A stretch of DNA of 64,000 nt from Fodinicurvata halophila (GTDB lineage Bacteria > Pseudomonadota > Alphaproteobacteria > Kiloniellales > DSM-21159): the NCBI RefSeq assembly GCF_042651425.1, contig NZ_JBHSCW010000004.1, forward strand, positions 186,001-250,000. The letters are read 5' to 3'. Positions 8,316 to 17,669 of this stretch are shown in pieces (position 1 is the first letter of the stretch; every line of letters begins with the position of its first letter). The notes under the pieces were generated by a model. That model had not been told where the DNA came from and did no database searches. It saw only the letters and a program-made list of their open reading frames with translations. The translations under genes were made by a program, and so were the position numbers.

Positions 8316-9488
8316 TCAGGCGTTGAAAGCCGACTTCAGGTCCTCCACCAGGTCCAGACGTTCCCAGGAGAAGCCGCCGTCGGCCTCGGTCGGCCGGCCG
8401 AAATGGCCGTAGGCCGCGGTGCGGGCATAGATCGGGCGGTTGAGGTTCAGGTGCTCGCGGATGCCGCGCGGCGACAGATCCATCAGTTCCCGCAGGACCT
8501 TCTCCAGCCTTGCCGTGTCCACCTGGGCGGTGCCGTCGGTCTGGATGTAGACGCTGAGCGGGCGCGAAACGCCGATGGCGTAGGACAGCTGCAGCAGGCA
8601 GCGTTCCGCCAGGCCCGCGGCGACCACGTTCTTCGCCAGGTAGCGTGCGGCATAGGCGGCCGAGCGGTCGACCTTGGAGGGGTCCTTGCCCGAGAAGGCG
8701 CCGCCGCCGTGGGGGGCCGCGCCGCCGTAGGTGTCGACGATGATCTTGCGCCCCGTCAGGCCGCAGTCGCCGTCCGGACCGCCGATGACGAAGCGTCCGG
8801 TGGGATTGACGTAGAACTCCGCCTCGGGGCACATCCAGCCCTCCGGCAGGCAGTTGACCACGTGGGGGCGCACGATCCGCCGCACCTCGTCCTGGGTCAG
8901 GCTTTCGTCATGCTGGGTGGAGAGGACGATGGAGGTTGTCCGAGCCGGACGGCCGTTTTCGTATTGCAGGGTCACCTGGCTCTTGGCATCCGGGCCCAGC
9001 CTGGGTTCGGCACCGGAATGGCGTGCCTCGGCCAGGGAGCGCAGCACCGAATGGGCGAAGTGGATGGGGGCAGGCATCAGGCTGTCTGTCTCGTTGCAGG
9101 CAAAGCCGAACATGATCCCCTGGTCGCCGGCGCCCTCGTCCTTGTTGCCGGCGGCATCGACACCGACGGCGATGTCGGCCGACTGCTGGTGCACCAGGAC
9201 CTCGACCTCCAGATCCTTCCAACTGAAACCGTCCTGATCGTAGCCGATGTCCTTCACGGCGCGTCGTGCCACGTCCTCCATCACGGCCGGAGTGATCGAC
9301 TCCGGGCCGCGCACCTCGCCCGCCAGCACGATCCGGTTGGTGGTGGCAAGGGTCTCCACGGCGACACGCGCCTGGGGCTCCTGGGACAGGAAGGCGTCGA
9401 CGATGGCATCGGAAATCCGGTCACAGACCTTGTCCGGATGACCTTCCGACACCGATTCACTTGTGAAGAGATAGTTCCCGTGTTCCAC
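8316..9488 (-). CDS. metK: S-adenosylmethionine synthase
   Basis: A 390-residue MetK converting ATP and methionine to SAM. Signature motifs are YLFTSESVSEGHPDKVCDRI at the N-terminus, GEVRGPESI, GIMFGFACNET, the central GGPDGDCGLTGRKIIVDTYG and the P-loop-like GGGAFSGKDPSKVDRSAAY. The start codon is GTG at 9488, giving MEHGNYLF; only a weak GCGAG lies upstream. It follows the XRE regulator gene and its terminator, so it probably has its own promoter. The leader contains small hairpins but no riboswitch that I could confirm. Confidence 0.97.
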   Translation of the reverse strand: MEHGNYLFTSESVSEGHPDKVCDRISDAIVDAFLSQEPQARVAVETLATTNRIVLAGEVRGPESITPAVMEDVARRAVKDIGYDQDGFSWKDLEVEVLVHQQSADIAVGVDAAGNKDEGAGDQGIMFGFACNETDSLMPAPIHFAHSVLRSLAEARHSGAEPRLGPDAKSQVTLQYENGRPARTTSIVLSTQHDESLTQDEVRRIVRPHVVNCLPEGWMCPEAEFYVNPTGRFVIGGPDGDCGLTGRKIIVDTYGGAAPHGGGAFSGKDPSKVDRSAAYAARYLAKNVVAAGLAERCLLQLSYAIGVSRPLSVYIQTDGTAQVDTARLEKVLRELMDLSPRGIREHLNLNRPIYARTAAYGHFGRPTEADGGFSWERLDLVEDLKSAFNA

Positions 9489-9584
9489 GTCTGTTCATAC
9501 TCGCTGATGACACCGCGCACGCGTTCCGGCCCGGAAGCCGTAACGGCGGACGAAATCTGCCGAGTCACACGGACGGGAACAAGC

Positions 9585-9605
9585 AAAAAAACCGCCTGAG
9601 GCGGC
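9585..9605 (-). terminator. Intrinsic terminator at the end of the XRE regulator gene
   Basis: CCGCC and GGCGG (9592-9604) form a stem with a 3-base loop, directly followed on the minus strand by a run of seven U (A tract at 9585-9591). An alternative pairing, GCCTGAG with CTCAGGC, overlaps the stop codon of the upstream regulator. It separates lnt/XRE transcription from metK. Confidence 0.85.
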
Positions 9606-10070
9606 TCAGGCCCCGGCTTTCGGCTTCATGGCACCCAGCGCCTTGGTCATCTCGAACAGGCGCCGGCGCAACTCCGGATCGTGGATTCGGTAATAGGCGC
9701 GCACCAACTCAAGGGTTTCGCGCTTGTTCAACGGATCGTTCCTGGTTCCCGGCTTCCGCGCCTCCTCAGGCAGGCCGCCGGCGCGTCCGGGAGCCTGCTG
9801 GGCGATATCGTCGGGCAGGTCCTCGAAGAAGTAGTTCATGTCGGTATCAAGGACGTGGCAAAGATCGTAGAGGCGGCTCGCACTGATCCGGTTCGTGCCG
9901 CGTTCGTATTTCTGGACCTGCTGAAAGGTCAGGCCGAGCGCCTCGCCCAGCTTCTCCTGACTCAGTCCCAGCAGCGTGCGGCGCTCGCGCACGCGAGCCC
10001 CCACATGCACATCGACGGGATTGGGTTGACCGCTTCCGCGCCCGCGCAGTCCACTTCCACGTCGAGCCAT
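9606..10070 (-). CDS. XRE-family HTH transcriptional regulator
   Basis: A 154-residue regulator with a Cro/CI helix-turn-helix at about residues 24-80: VGARVRERRTLLGLSQEKLG, then TFQQVQKYERGTNRISASRL. This form is conserved among alphaproteobacteria beside lnt and metK. The ATG at 10070 has GGAGGA 5 bases upstream, so it is preferred to the ATG at 10085. The rest of the protein is a linker and a helical C-terminus (LVRAYYRIHDPELRRRLFEM). A TTGACG and a TAATAT lie upstream on the minus strand near 10115-10145 with a short 15-base gap. Its target genes are unknown. Confidence 0.88.
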   Translation of the reverse strand: MARRGSGLRGRGSGQPNPVDVHVGARVRERRTLLGLSQEKLGEALGLTFQQVQKYERGTNRISASRLYDLCHVLDTDMNYFFEDLPDDIAQQAPGRAGGLPEEARKPGTRNDPLNKRETLELVRAYYRIHDPELRRRLFEMTKALGAMKPKAGA

Positions 10071-10247
10071 GTATCCTCCTGCCATGTCCTGGCTATGTTA
10101 TTTAATTGCTGAAAGGCAGGCTTTGGATATTACAGAACGCGACAATCCGTCAACCTGCCATAGCGAGTGTACGCCCTGTACAGTTGCAACATGCCTGTGT
10201 CAAAAAAGGAACAACTACAGGGAGTTACAAGGAGGTTTCGTGCGGTA

Positions 10248-11852
10248 TCACCGGTCAGCGCCGTAACGCCGGGCAGCAAGGAAGGCGCCCAGCAGCAGCG
10301 CGAGCAGCACAGCGACGCTCCAGCGACCGAGCCGTGCATAGGGCGGCAGGCCGGCAGCCGGCGTCGGCAGTTCGGCATCGATCACACCGACGGCGTCGAG
10401 CGGCAATCTCTCCAGGACACGGCCATAGGGGTCGACCACGGCACTGATTCCGTTGTTGGCGGCCCGCACGAGGGGCAATCCCTCCTCGACGGCGCGCAGG
10501 CGGGCCGAGGCAAAATGCTGGTAGGGTCCAGAGGAGTGACCGAACCAGGCATCGTTGGTGACGTTGAAGATCCATTCGGGCCGCGGTGAGTCGGGGTCCA
10601 CCACCCGTCCCGAGAAGATCACCTCGTAGCAGACCAGGGGAGAGGCGGGCGGCAGGCCCGGCACCTCAAGCACGGATGGGCCCGGCCCGGCGCTGAAGTC
10701 GATGCTGCCCTCGGTAATCTTGGTCATGTCGATGAGACTGCGCAGCGGCACGTACTCCCCGAAAGGCACGAGGTGGAACTTGTCGAAGCGTTCTGCGATG
10801 CCCTCGCCGGCGGTGACGACGAAGATCGAGTTGAAGAGCGCCCGGTCTTCTCCCTCGCCATCGAGTGCCATGGCCCCGGTCAGCAGGGCGCCGTCGGGCG
10901 GTATAATCTCCTGCAGGGCGGAGAGAATCTCCGGCTGTTGGTTGAGGTAGTAGGGAACCGCCGTTTCCGGCCAGAGATAGTGGGTGATCTCCTCCTGGGA
11001 CGGGGAAATGGACATGCGCATGTGCTGCAGCAGGTTCTCCTCGCGCCGGTCGGAGCGCCACTTTTCCTGCTGGGAGATGCTGGGCTGGACGATGCGCAGC
11101 CGGCTGTCGGGCTGGACCTCACTGCCGGGATCGGGGACGGCCTGCAGGCGCATGATGCCGCCGATCCATAGCAATGCGACGGCAGCGAGGGCCGCCAGGA
11201 TGAAGCGTCCGGCACGGGGCGAGGCGGACGGTCCTGCCAACAGCGCCGGCGCGGAGGCGACCAACACCGTCAGGGCGGAGAGCCCCCAGACCCCGAAGAG
11301 CGCGGCGCCCTGCATCGGGACCGCATCGAAGGTCCAGACCGAGCCCAGGAGATTCCAGGGAAAGCCGGTCAGCAGGATTGCGCGCAGGAATTCGGCAAGC
11401 AGCCAGGCCGCGGTCAGGAGGAAAACCCTAGCGCTTCCGCCGCCGCCAAAGCGCCAGGTGAGCAGCACTGCAAATGCGGGAAACAGGGCCAGCCCCGCGG
11501 AGAGGCCGCCAACGGAGGTCGGCATGAGCCAGCCGAACCGTTCCAGGTCCACGGTCATGGCGATGCCGATCCAGTAGAGACCGGCCACGAATTGCCCGAA
11601 CCCGAAGCCCCAGCCGATCAGGAACGCCTGCCGGCCGCGATGGGCCCCGTCGAGCAGCCAGAGCAGCCCGCAGAAGGCCGGCAACAGCAGCAGGATCATG
11701 TGGACCGGCGGGAAGGCCGCGGCCGACAGCGCGCCGAGTCCAATCGCCAGCAGCAGGCGCTGCAGGCCACTGGTCCGGGCCAGGTAGTCAGCGCAGCGTT
11801 CGAGCCAGGCCGGTGCGGGGCGGCGGCTGTTCGACAGGCTCTGCTGACTCAC
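10248..11852 (-). CDS. lnt: Apolipoprotein N-acyltransferase
   Basis: A 534-residue inner-membrane protein that N-acylates lipoproteins in the final maturation step. About seven hydrophobic helices occupy residues 30-230, followed by a periplasmic nitrilase-like domain. The catalytic triad is visible as Glu in LWPETAVPYY, Lys in RFDKFHLVPFGEYVPLR and Cys in LVCYEVIFSGRV. One last helix follows (RWSVAVLLALLLGAFLA). The GTG start overlaps the corC stop in a GTGA, suggesting coupled translation. Length is normal for the family. Confidence 0.96.
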   Translation of the reverse strand: MSQQSLSNSRRPAPAWLERCADYLARTSGLQRLLLAIGLGALSAAAFPPVHMILLLLPAFCGLLWLLDGAHRGRQAFLIGWGFGFGQFVAGLYWIGIAMTVDLERFGWLMPTSVGGLSAGLALFPAFAVLLTWRFGGGGSARVFLLTAAWLLAEFLRAILLTGFPWNLLGSVWTFDAVPMQGAALFGVWGLSALTVLVASAPALLAGPSASPRAGRFILAALAAVALLWIGGIMRLQAVPDPGSEVQPDSRLRIVQPSISQQEKWRSDRREENLLQHMRMSISPSQEEITHYLWPETAVPYYLNQQPEILSALQEIIPPDGALLTGAMALDGEGEDRALFNSIFVVTAGEGIAERFDKFHLVPFGEYVPLRSLIDMTKITEGSIDFSAGPGPSVLEVPGLPPASPLVCYEVIFSGRVVDPDSPRPEWIFNVTNDAWFGHSSGPYQHFASARLRAVEEGLPLVRAANNGISAVVDPYGRVLERLPLDAVGVIDAELPTPAAGLPPYARLGRWSVAVLLALLLGAFLAARRYGADR

Positions 11853-12808
11853 GAGTCGTCCGCGGCCCCGTGCGACGGATAGGCCAGATCCCGGATCCGC
11901 AGGCGGCGAATGCGGCGCAGGTCGGCCTGCAGGACCTCGAAGGTGATGCCCGAAGCTGAATGATGGATCAATTCGCCCCGAGCGGGCACGCGCCCGACCA
12001 GATAGAAGACCAGTCCGCCAAGGGTGTCGATATCCTCCTCGCGTTCCTCATCGGCGAGGATTTCCCCGACCTCTTCCTCGAAGTCCTCAATGGGCGTGCG
12101 GGCATCGGCGATGAGCGTGCCGTCCTGTCGCCAGGTCATCTTGGGGGCTTCTTCCTCGTCGTGCTCATCGTCGATCTCGCCAACGATCTCCTCGACCAGA
12201 TCCTCGATGGTGATCAGGCCGTCGATGCCGCCGAATTCGTCGATCACCAGCGCCATGTGGCTGCGCTTGACCCGCATCTCCAGCAACAGGTCCAGCACCC
12301 GCATGGAGGGGGCGACGAACTCGATGGGACGCAGGATGTTGGCCAGGCGGAAGCGCATCATGTCGTGCGTGCCGGTGATGACGTCCTTGATATGGACCAT
12401 GCCGACCACGTCATCGAGGGAGTCTCGATAGACCGGCAGCCGGCTGTGCCCTGCCTCGGCGTGGATCTTGACCAACTCGTCGTAGCCGGTCTCCAGAGGA
12501 GCGGCCACGATATCGGCGCGCGGCACCATGACGTCATAGGCCGTGAGGTGACGCAGCTTGAAGACGTTGGCCAGAAGGGTGCGTTCGTGGCCGCTGATCG
12601 GCGAGTTGGCCTCCTCGTCATTCTCGTCGATCTCGCCGATGATCTCTTCCAGGGTATCGCGCAGCTGCTGGGACTCGCCGTTGCGCCCGCGCAGGCGCGC
12701 CATGATCCAGCCGAGCGCCCGGGCTATACCGCCGGATTCATACGAGGACTCGCTCGAATTGCTCGTCGACTCCTCAGTGGTTCCTGTCGTCGTATCCTGT
12801 CCGCTCAT
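11849..12808 (-). CDS. corC: CorC/HlyC-type protein with CBS pair
   Basis: A 319-residue cytosolic protein. It has an acidic serine-rich N-terminus and an SGHERTLLANVFKLRHLTAYD segment. A CBS-domain pair (residues ~95-225) includes DVMVPRADIVA, HSRLPVYRDSLDDVVGMVHI and SHMALVIDEFGGIDGLITIEDL. A C-terminal CorC_HlyC domain follows (DTLGGLVFYLVGRVPARGE). In enterics the homologue is linked to Mg/Co efflux and lies beside ybeY and lnt, as here. It overlaps ybeY by 4 bases (ATGA). Despite the family name there is no evidence of hemolytic activity. Confidence 0.93.
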   Translation of the reverse strand: MSGQDTTTGTTEESTSNSSESSYESGGIARALGWIMARLRGRNGESQQLRDTLEEIIGEIDENDEEANSPISGHERTLLANVFKLRHLTAYDVMVPRADIVAAPLETGYDELVKIHAEAGHSRLPVYRDSLDDVVGMVHIKDVITGTHDMMRFRLANILRPIEFVAPSMRVLDLLLEMRVKRSHMALVIDEFGGIDGLITIEDLVEEIVGEIDDEHDEEEAPKMTWRQDGTLIADARTPIEDFEEEVGEILADEEREEDIDTLGGLVFYLVGRVPARGELIHHSASGITFEVLQADLRRIRRLRIRDLAYPSHGAADDS

Positions 12809-13338
12809 GGTTCGTCCTTGCCCGCCGTCCGCAGCACGCCGTCCGCATAGGGGTTGGCGATGCCCAGTCCGGCGAGGAGTTCAACCTCCAGTCCTTCCAT
12901 TTCCTCGGCGTCCTCCGCCGCTTCGTGATCGTAGCCCAGCAGATGCAGCACGCCGTGCAGCGTCAGGTGCCGCGTGTGGTCGGCCAGGCTCTTGTCCTGC
13001 TCGTGCGCTTCCCGGGCGCAGGTTTCGTAGGACAGGACCACATCCCCCAGCAGGCGCAGTCCGTCGGGCAGCAGGTCGTCGCTGGGAAAGGAGAGAACGT
13101 TGGTCGCCCGGTCCTTGTCGCGGAAATTGCGATTGAGGTCCTGCAGCAGGGGATCGTCGCCCAGCACCACGCAGACCTCGAGATCCTCCTCGAGGTGCTG
13201 GAGGCCCACGAGGACCGTCTCGCGCACAAGTCGGTCCACTTCCGGCAGGGCTGCCTGCCAGGCCGCGTTCTCGTGAATGATGTCGATTTCTCTTGCGCTG
13301 CCGGGTCGTCCCGCGGGACTTGGAGGCTCGTCTGTCAT
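12805..13338 (-). CDS. ybeY: Endoribonuclease YbeY
   Basis: A 177-residue YbeY, a zinc-dependent single-strand endoribonuclease for 16S rRNA 3'-end maturation and ribosome quality control. The metal site is the motif HGVLHLLGYDH near residue 128. The family segment NRNFRDKDRATNVLSFP is near residue 70, followed by LGDVVLSYE. It overlaps ybeZ and corC by 4 bases each, so ybeZ-ybeY-corC-lnt is evidently one translation-coupled unit. Confidence 0.96.
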   Translation of the reverse strand: MTDEPPSPAGRPGSAREIDIIHENAAWQAALPEVDRLVRETVLVGLQHLEEDLEVCVVLGDDPLLQDLNRNFRDKDRATNVLSFPSDDLLPDGLRLLGDVVLSYETCAREAHEQDKSLADHTRHLTLHGVLHLLGYDHEAAEDAEEMEGLEVELLAGLGIANPYADGVLRTAGKDEP

Positions 13339-14366
13339 GACTCCTTGGCCTCCCGGTCCTTGCCGGTGCTTTCGAAAAGATCCGTTTCCTGCGGGCTGCC
13401 CGCGTCCCGGCTCTCGTAAGCGCGCACGATACGCGTCACCAGAGGGTGCCGGACCACGTCGGCATCGGTGAACTGTACGAAACCGACACCCTCCAGCTGC
13501 GCCAGCAGATAGGCCGCATCCCGCAGGCCCGAGAGCTGGCCGCGCGGCAGGTCCACCTGGCTGAGGTCGCCGGTCACCACCATGCGCCCGTTCTCGCCCA
13601 GCCGGGTCAGGAACATCTTCATCTGCACCGGTGTGCTGTTCTGGGCCTCGTCGAGGATGACGAAGGCATTGGACAGCGTACGGCCGCGCATGAAGGCAAG
13701 GGGTGCGATCTCGATCTCGCCGGTTTCCATGCGCCGCGCCACCTGGTCGCCGGGCATCAGGTCGTGCAGCGCGTCGTAGAGCGGCCGCAGATAGGGATCC
13801 ACCTTCTCCTTCATGTCGCCGGGCAGGAAGCCCAGGCGCTCGCCGGCCTCCACGGCGGGACGGGACAGGATGATGCGATCGACCTGACCCTTCATGAGAT
13901 AGCTGACTGCCGTGGCCACGGCCAGATAGGTCTTGCCGGTGCCGGCCGGCCCGATGCCGAAGACCAGTTCATTGGCCAGGAGCTCTTTCACATACGCGAT
14001 CTGACCGGGCGAGCGCGGCGTGACGTGGCGCTTGCGCGTGACCAGCTTCAGTTCGCCGCCGTGCATGGCGTCCAGGGACTTCTCGGGCCCCTCTTCACTG
14101 AACCCGGCCGCCAGGCGGGCGGCGGCATCCACTTCGGCGCTGTCCACCTCCATGCCCTTCTTCAGACGCTGGTAGAGGGCTTGCAGGGCCTGCTGAGCGG
14201 CCTGTCGGGACGGCTCCGGCCCGCTGACGGTGACGTAGTTTCCGAACGAGGACAGGGACACGCCCAGCTGGCGTTCCAGGCGCACCAGGTTTTCATCATG
14301 TTGGCCGAACAGCAGCGGCAGCAGAGAATTGTCGTCGAATTCGATCTGAAGCGGGTCGCTGGTCAA
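13335..14366 (-). CDS. ybeZ: PhoH-like ATPase YbeZ
   Basis: A 343-residue PhoH-family ATPase. The P-loop is FGIGPAGTGKTYLA near residue 138, and Walker B is FVILDEAQNSTPVQMKMFLTR, followed by GDLSQVDLPRGQLSGL. An N-terminal KH-like segment (LGVSLSSFGNYVTVSGPE) fits a role with RNA. YbeZ works with YbeY, whose gene follows with a 4-base overlap. Its start overlaps the miaB stop. Confidence 0.95.
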   Translation of the reverse strand: MTSDPLQIEFDDNSLLPLLFGQHDENLVRLERQLGVSLSSFGNYVTVSGPEPSRQAAQQALQALYQRLKKGMEVDSAEVDAAARLAAGFSEEGPEKSLDAMHGGELKLVTRKRHVTPRSPGQIAYVKELLANELVFGIGPAGTGKTYLAVATAVSYLMKGQVDRIILSRPAVEAGERLGFLPGDMKEKVDPYLRPLYDALHDLMPGDQVARRMETGEIEIAPLAFMRGRTLSNAFVILDEAQNSTPVQMKMFLTRLGENGRMVVTGDLSQVDLPRGQLSGLRDAAYLLAQLEGVGFVQFTDADVVRHPLVTRIVRAYESRDAGSPQETDLFESTGKDREAKES

Positions 14367-15772
14367 GCCGTGGCCCTCGTTTCGGTTGCCGGCGTGCGGC
14401 CGGCTGGTTCAGGCGATGGGCTTTCCTCGGGCGCCCGGGTTACCACGGTGCCGGAAAGCGAATTGGCGTGAGCGGACTGGATGTCCACGTCGACGAGTTT
14501 CCCCATGAGGCGTGAGGGGGCCTCCACGACCACGGAGGCCATGTAGGGACTGCGCCCGATCAGCTGGCCCTCGTACTTGCCCGGGCGCTCCAGCAGGACC
14601 GGCAGGCGCCGTCCCACGCATCCCTGGTTGAAGGCGATCTGCTGTTCGTTCAACAGGTTCTGCAGGATGGACAGGCGCTCGGAGGCCACCTCCGGCGGTA
14701 CCTGGTCGCTGATCTCGGAGGCCGGCGTGCCGGGGCGCGGGCTGTACTTGAAGGAATAGGCCTGGGTGAAGCCGATGTCGGTTACCAGGCGCAGCGTGGC
14801 CGCAAAGTCCTCGTCGCGCTCGCCGGGAAAGCCGACGATGAAATCCGATGACAGGGCGAGGTCGGGCCGTGCTTCGCGCAGCTGGTCCACCACGCGATAG
14901 TAGAAGTCGGCGGTGTGCTTGCGATTCATGGCCTCCAGGATGCGGTCGGAGCCGGACTGCACCGGCAGGTGCAGGAAGGGCATGATCTTGGGTTCGTCGC
15001 GATGGGCGGCGATCAGTTCCGCATCCACGTCGCGCGGATGCGAGGTGGTGTAGCGAAGGCGCTCCAGTCCCTCGATCTCGGCCAGTCGGCGCAGCAGGCG
15101 TCCGAGCCCCCAGGTGCGGCCGTCGGGGCCCTCGCCGTGATAGGCGTTGACGTTCTGGCCCAGCAGGGTGAGTTCGCAGACACCGCGGGCCACCAGCTTC
15201 TCGGCCTCGGCGACGACAGCCGCCACGGGCCGGGAGAACTCGGCTCCGCGCGTGTAGGGCACAACGCAGAAGGTACAGAACTTGTCGCAGCCCTCCTGAA
15301 TGGACAGGAAGGCCGCTGCCTCATCTCCCAGGTGCTCTTCGGGCAGAAAGTCGAACTTGGAGTCCACGGGGAAATCGGTATCCACCAAGCCCCGTTCGCC
15401 GTGCTCCGTGGCGCGCGCGACCATCTCCGGCAGGCGGTGATAGGTCTGGGGTCCGAAGACCAGATCGACCTGCGGCGCGCGGCGCACGATCTCCTCGCCC
15501 TCGGCCTGGGCCACGCAGCCGGCGACGGCAAGCAGCATCCGGCGGCCGTCTGCTGCGGCCTGCTCCTTGAAATGACGCAGGCGCCCCAACTCGGAGAACA
15601 CCTTCTCGCTGGCCTTCTCGCGGATGTGGCAGGTGTTGAGGATAATGAGATCGGCCGCCTCCGGTCGTACCACGTCACCGTAGCCGAGGGGCGCCAGCAG
15701 ATCCGCCATGCGGGCGGAGTCATAGACGTTCATCTGGCAGCCGTAGGTCTTGATGTAGAGCCCTTTTGTCAC
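14363..15772 (-). CDS. miaB: tRNA-2-methylthio-N6-dimethylallyladenosine synthase MiaB
   Basis: MiaB is a radical-SAM methylthiotransferase that converts i6A37 to ms2i6A37 in tRNA. I chose the GTG at 15770-15772 (469 residues, VTKGLYIKTYGCQMN), where GCGAG lies 7 bases upstream. A second in-frame GTG at 15838 would add 22 residues not seen in homologues. The N-terminal cluster cysteines lie in TYGCQMN, NTCHIREKA and AVAGCVAQAEG. The radical-SAM cluster is in QEGCDKFCTFCVVPYTRG. A C-terminal TRAM domain ends with VDIQSAHANSLSGTVV. Confidence 0.95.
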   Translation of the reverse strand: MTKGLYIKTYGCQMNVYDSARMADLLAPLGYGDVVRPEAADLIILNTCHIREKASEKVFSELGRLRHFKEQAAADGRRMLLAVAGCVAQAEGEEIVRRAPQVDLVFGPQTYHRLPEMVARATEHGERGLVDTDFPVDSKFDFLPEEHLGDEAAAFLSIQEGCDKFCTFCVVPYTRGAEFSRPVAAVVAEAEKLVARGVCELTLLGQNVNAYHGEGPDGRTWGLGRLLRRLAEIEGLERLRYTTSHPRDVDAELIAAHRDEPKIMPFLHLPVQSGSDRILEAMNRKHTADFYYRVVDQLREARPDLALSSDFIVGFPGERDEDFAATLRLVTDIGFTQAYSFKYSPRPGTPASEISDQVPPEVASERLSILQNLLNEQQIAFNQGCVGRRLPVLLERPGKYEGQLIGRSPYMASVVVEAPSRLMGKLVDVDIQSAHANSLSGTVVTRAPEESPSPEPAGRTPATETRATA

Positions 15773-15852
15773 ACTCCAACTCGCATTGTCCGTTCGGCGG
15801 GACGTACGCTCTCCGCGTATTCCCCACCTTGATTCCACACTAGCACCAGAGA

Positions 15853-16770
15853 TCAGCGCGCGACAACGCCGCCATCATCTTCCGCGGCCTCTTCTGCTGC
15901 CTCTTCCGTTACATCGTCACCATCGTCCGGTTGCTTACCGGCTTCGTCCTCGGGCTCGCGTCCGGACAGCGCGCGCATCAATCCTGCCTCGACGGCGGCC
16001 TGGCAATGCCGGGTGAGGGCCTTGCGCGACCCGAACTCATGCAGGGTCACCGGCTCGTGGAATTCCACGATGACGGTCAGCCGCCCGAGTCCGAGCGCCC
16101 TCCAGGCATGGTCGGGCATGTCCATGTCGCCGAACCAGGCGAAATAGGGCCGCAGGAAGCGTCCGAGCGGCAGTCCGTCGAGATGGCTGTAGGTGATGGA
16201 GACGGGCTGGACTGTCAAGGGCCTGTCGTGGGGGCGTCGCTCTGCCACAGAGAGCAGCGCCGACTTGAAGGGCAGTACCGAGTTGCCGTCGCTGCTTGTG
16301 CCTTCCGGGAACAGGATCAGATTGTCATCCTGCTCGAGGCGGCGGATGATCTGGTCCCTGTGGTCGGCCGTGCGGCTGGAGCGGCGCTCCACGAAGACGG
16401 AGCGCTGCAGCTTCGCCAGCCAGCTGAAGAACGGCCAATGCGCGATCTCGGCCTTGGCGATGAAGCTGCCTCTTATGCAGCGTCCGAGGATGGGGATGTC
16501 CAGATAGGAGACATGATTGCAGACGTAGAGGGTCGGCTCTTCCTGCGACTGCTGTCCGCGGCGGCGGACCTCGATGCCGAGCAGGCGGCAGACCTGGCGG
16601 TGGTACCAGTAGGGGAAGTCGCGGGCCTTCTTCGAGCCAAGAGACACCAGCACCGCCTGCACGGGCAGCAGGGCCAGGGTGAAGATCGCGAAGAGCAGAA
16701 CCCGCCGCAACGAGAGAAGCGGGGAGCCGAGCGCGCCGGACGGAGGGGCGTTCACCGTTCGATCACTCAC
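15853..16770 (-). CDS. olsA: 1-acyl-sn-glycerol-3-phosphate acyltransferase family protein, likely OlsA
   Basis: A 305-residue membrane-associated acyltransferase. A hydrophobic anchor lies at residues ~22-45. The acceptor motif is CNHVSYLDIP (HX4D) and the second motif FPEGTSSDGN. The C-terminal 35 residues are strongly acidic (EPEDEAGKQPDDGDDVTEEA). It lies 5 bases downstream of an OlsB-type gene, so the pair probably makes ornithine lipid: OlsB forms lyso-ornithine lipid and OlsA adds the second acyl chain. General PlsC activity in phosphatidic acid synthesis cannot be excluded. The start appears to be GTG, with GAAGGG very close upstream. Confidence 0.8.
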   Translation of the reverse strand: MSDRTVNAPPSGALGSPLLSLRRVLLFAIFTLALLPVQAVLVSLGSKKARDFPYWYHRQVCRLLGIEVRRRGQQSQEEPTLYVCNHVSYLDIPILGRCIRGSFIAKAEIAHWPFFSWLAKLQRSVFVERRSSRTADHRDQIIRRLEQDDNLILFPEGTSSDGNSVLPFKSALLSVAERRPHDRPLTVQPVSITYSHLDGLPLGRFLRPYFAWFGDMDMPDHAWRALGLGRLTVIVEFHEPVTLHEFGSRKALTRHCQAAVEAGLMRALSGREPEDEAGKQPDDGDDVTEEAAEEAAEDDGGVVAR

Positions 16771-16775
16771 ACCCT

Positions 16776-17612
16776 TCAGCGACCCTCGTCGGAAGGTGTC
16801 CGGGGCTCGCTCTCCCCGCGCGTCAGGTGCTTGCGGTACTTCTCCGTCACGCCGTCGGTCTTCACGACCACGCAGACATCTGTGGTGCCGAAGGAGCTGT
16901 CCACCACGGCGCCGTCTCCAACCCAGCCGCCCAGGCGAAGGTACCCCTTGATGAGCGGCGGCAGACTCGTGAGCGCGGCCTTGGCGTCGATCTCGTCGGC
17001 ACTCAATCGGTCCATGGGCGTATGCAGTGCCGCGAGAGCGTGCGGGCGGAGGTGTTCAGGGGCCATGTGGTTATGGTGCAGGTAGGACAGCGGCAGCGCC
17101 AGCTTGTCCACATCGGTTCCGAAGAGACTGGCGCAGCCGAACATGAGATCCACATTGAAATGCAGGACGTAGGAGGCAATGCCGCGCCAGAGCACCTGCA
17201 TGCCGATGCCGGTGCGATGATCCTTATGCACGCAGGAGCGCCCGAGTTCCATGACTTCCCCGGGATACTCCAGGAGCGGGGAGATATCGTATTCGTCCTG
17301 GGTGTAGAACTGCCCCGCCCTGAGCGCCTGTTCGCGCCGCATGAATCGGTAGGTGGCGATCACGCTGTTTGCAGGCGCCTCGGGCGAATTGTCAAAGACC
17401 AGAAGATGATCGCAGAAGTCGTCGTAGGAATCGAATTCCCGTCCCTCACGGCGCATCTCCTCGGAAGGCTCGACCGCCATTTCCTCGACGAAAACCTGAT
17501 AGCGCAAGCGTTGCGCAAGCTGGACCTCATCCGGTGTCTCGGCCAGTCGTATATGCAGGTCCTTGGACTTCACATCGACAGGCCGCGGCAGTCCGTCCGC
17601 TGTCAGCTCCAT
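16776..17612 (-). CDS. olsB: Ornithine-acyl-ACP N-acyltransferase (OlsB-like, GNAT fold)
   Basis: A 278-residue protein of the family once labelled hemolysin-like, now known as OlsB, which transfers a 3-hydroxyacyl chain from ACP to ornithine. Recognisable blocks are QRLRYQVFVEEMAVEPS, EFDSYDDFCDHLLVFD, VIATYRFMRREQA and VMELGRSCVHKDHRTGIGMQ. The ATG at 17612 has AGGGA about 10 bases upstream and is preferred to a GTG at 17666. It is followed within 5 bases by the acyltransferase gene, supporting an olsBA pair. It lies just downstream of fur. Confidence 0.83.
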   Translation of the reverse strand: MELTADGLPRPVDVKSKDLHIRLAETPDEVQLAQRLRYQVFVEEMAVEPSEEMRREGREFDSYDDFCDHLLVFDNSPEAPANSVIATYRFMRREQALRAGQFYTQDEYDISPLLEYPGEVMELGRSCVHKDHRTGIGMQVLWRGIASYVLHFNVDLMFGCASLFGTDVDKLALPLSYLHHNHMAPEHLRPHALAALHTPMDRLSADEIDAKAALTSLPPLIKGYLRLGGWVGDGAVVDSSFGTTDVCVVVKTDGVTEKYRKHLTRGESEPRTPSDEGR

Positions 17613-17669
17613 GTATTCGCTTTCCCTGCTCGCGGAATCCCGACTGGTCCGTAGAGGCTGGACCACGGT

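Noticed and set aside
9489..9584. Possible SAM/SAH riboswitch in the metK leader
   Set aside because: ACGGCTTCC resembles part of that motif, but the P1 stem does not form as required and no GGAG stands ready for the pseudoknot; simple hairpins (GCCG/CGGC, TTCCGG/CCGGAA) explain the sequence better.
11849..12808. CorC/HlyC gene as a hemolysin
   Set aside because: The family label is historical; the CBS pair and ybeY/lnt context indicate the housekeeping CorC type.
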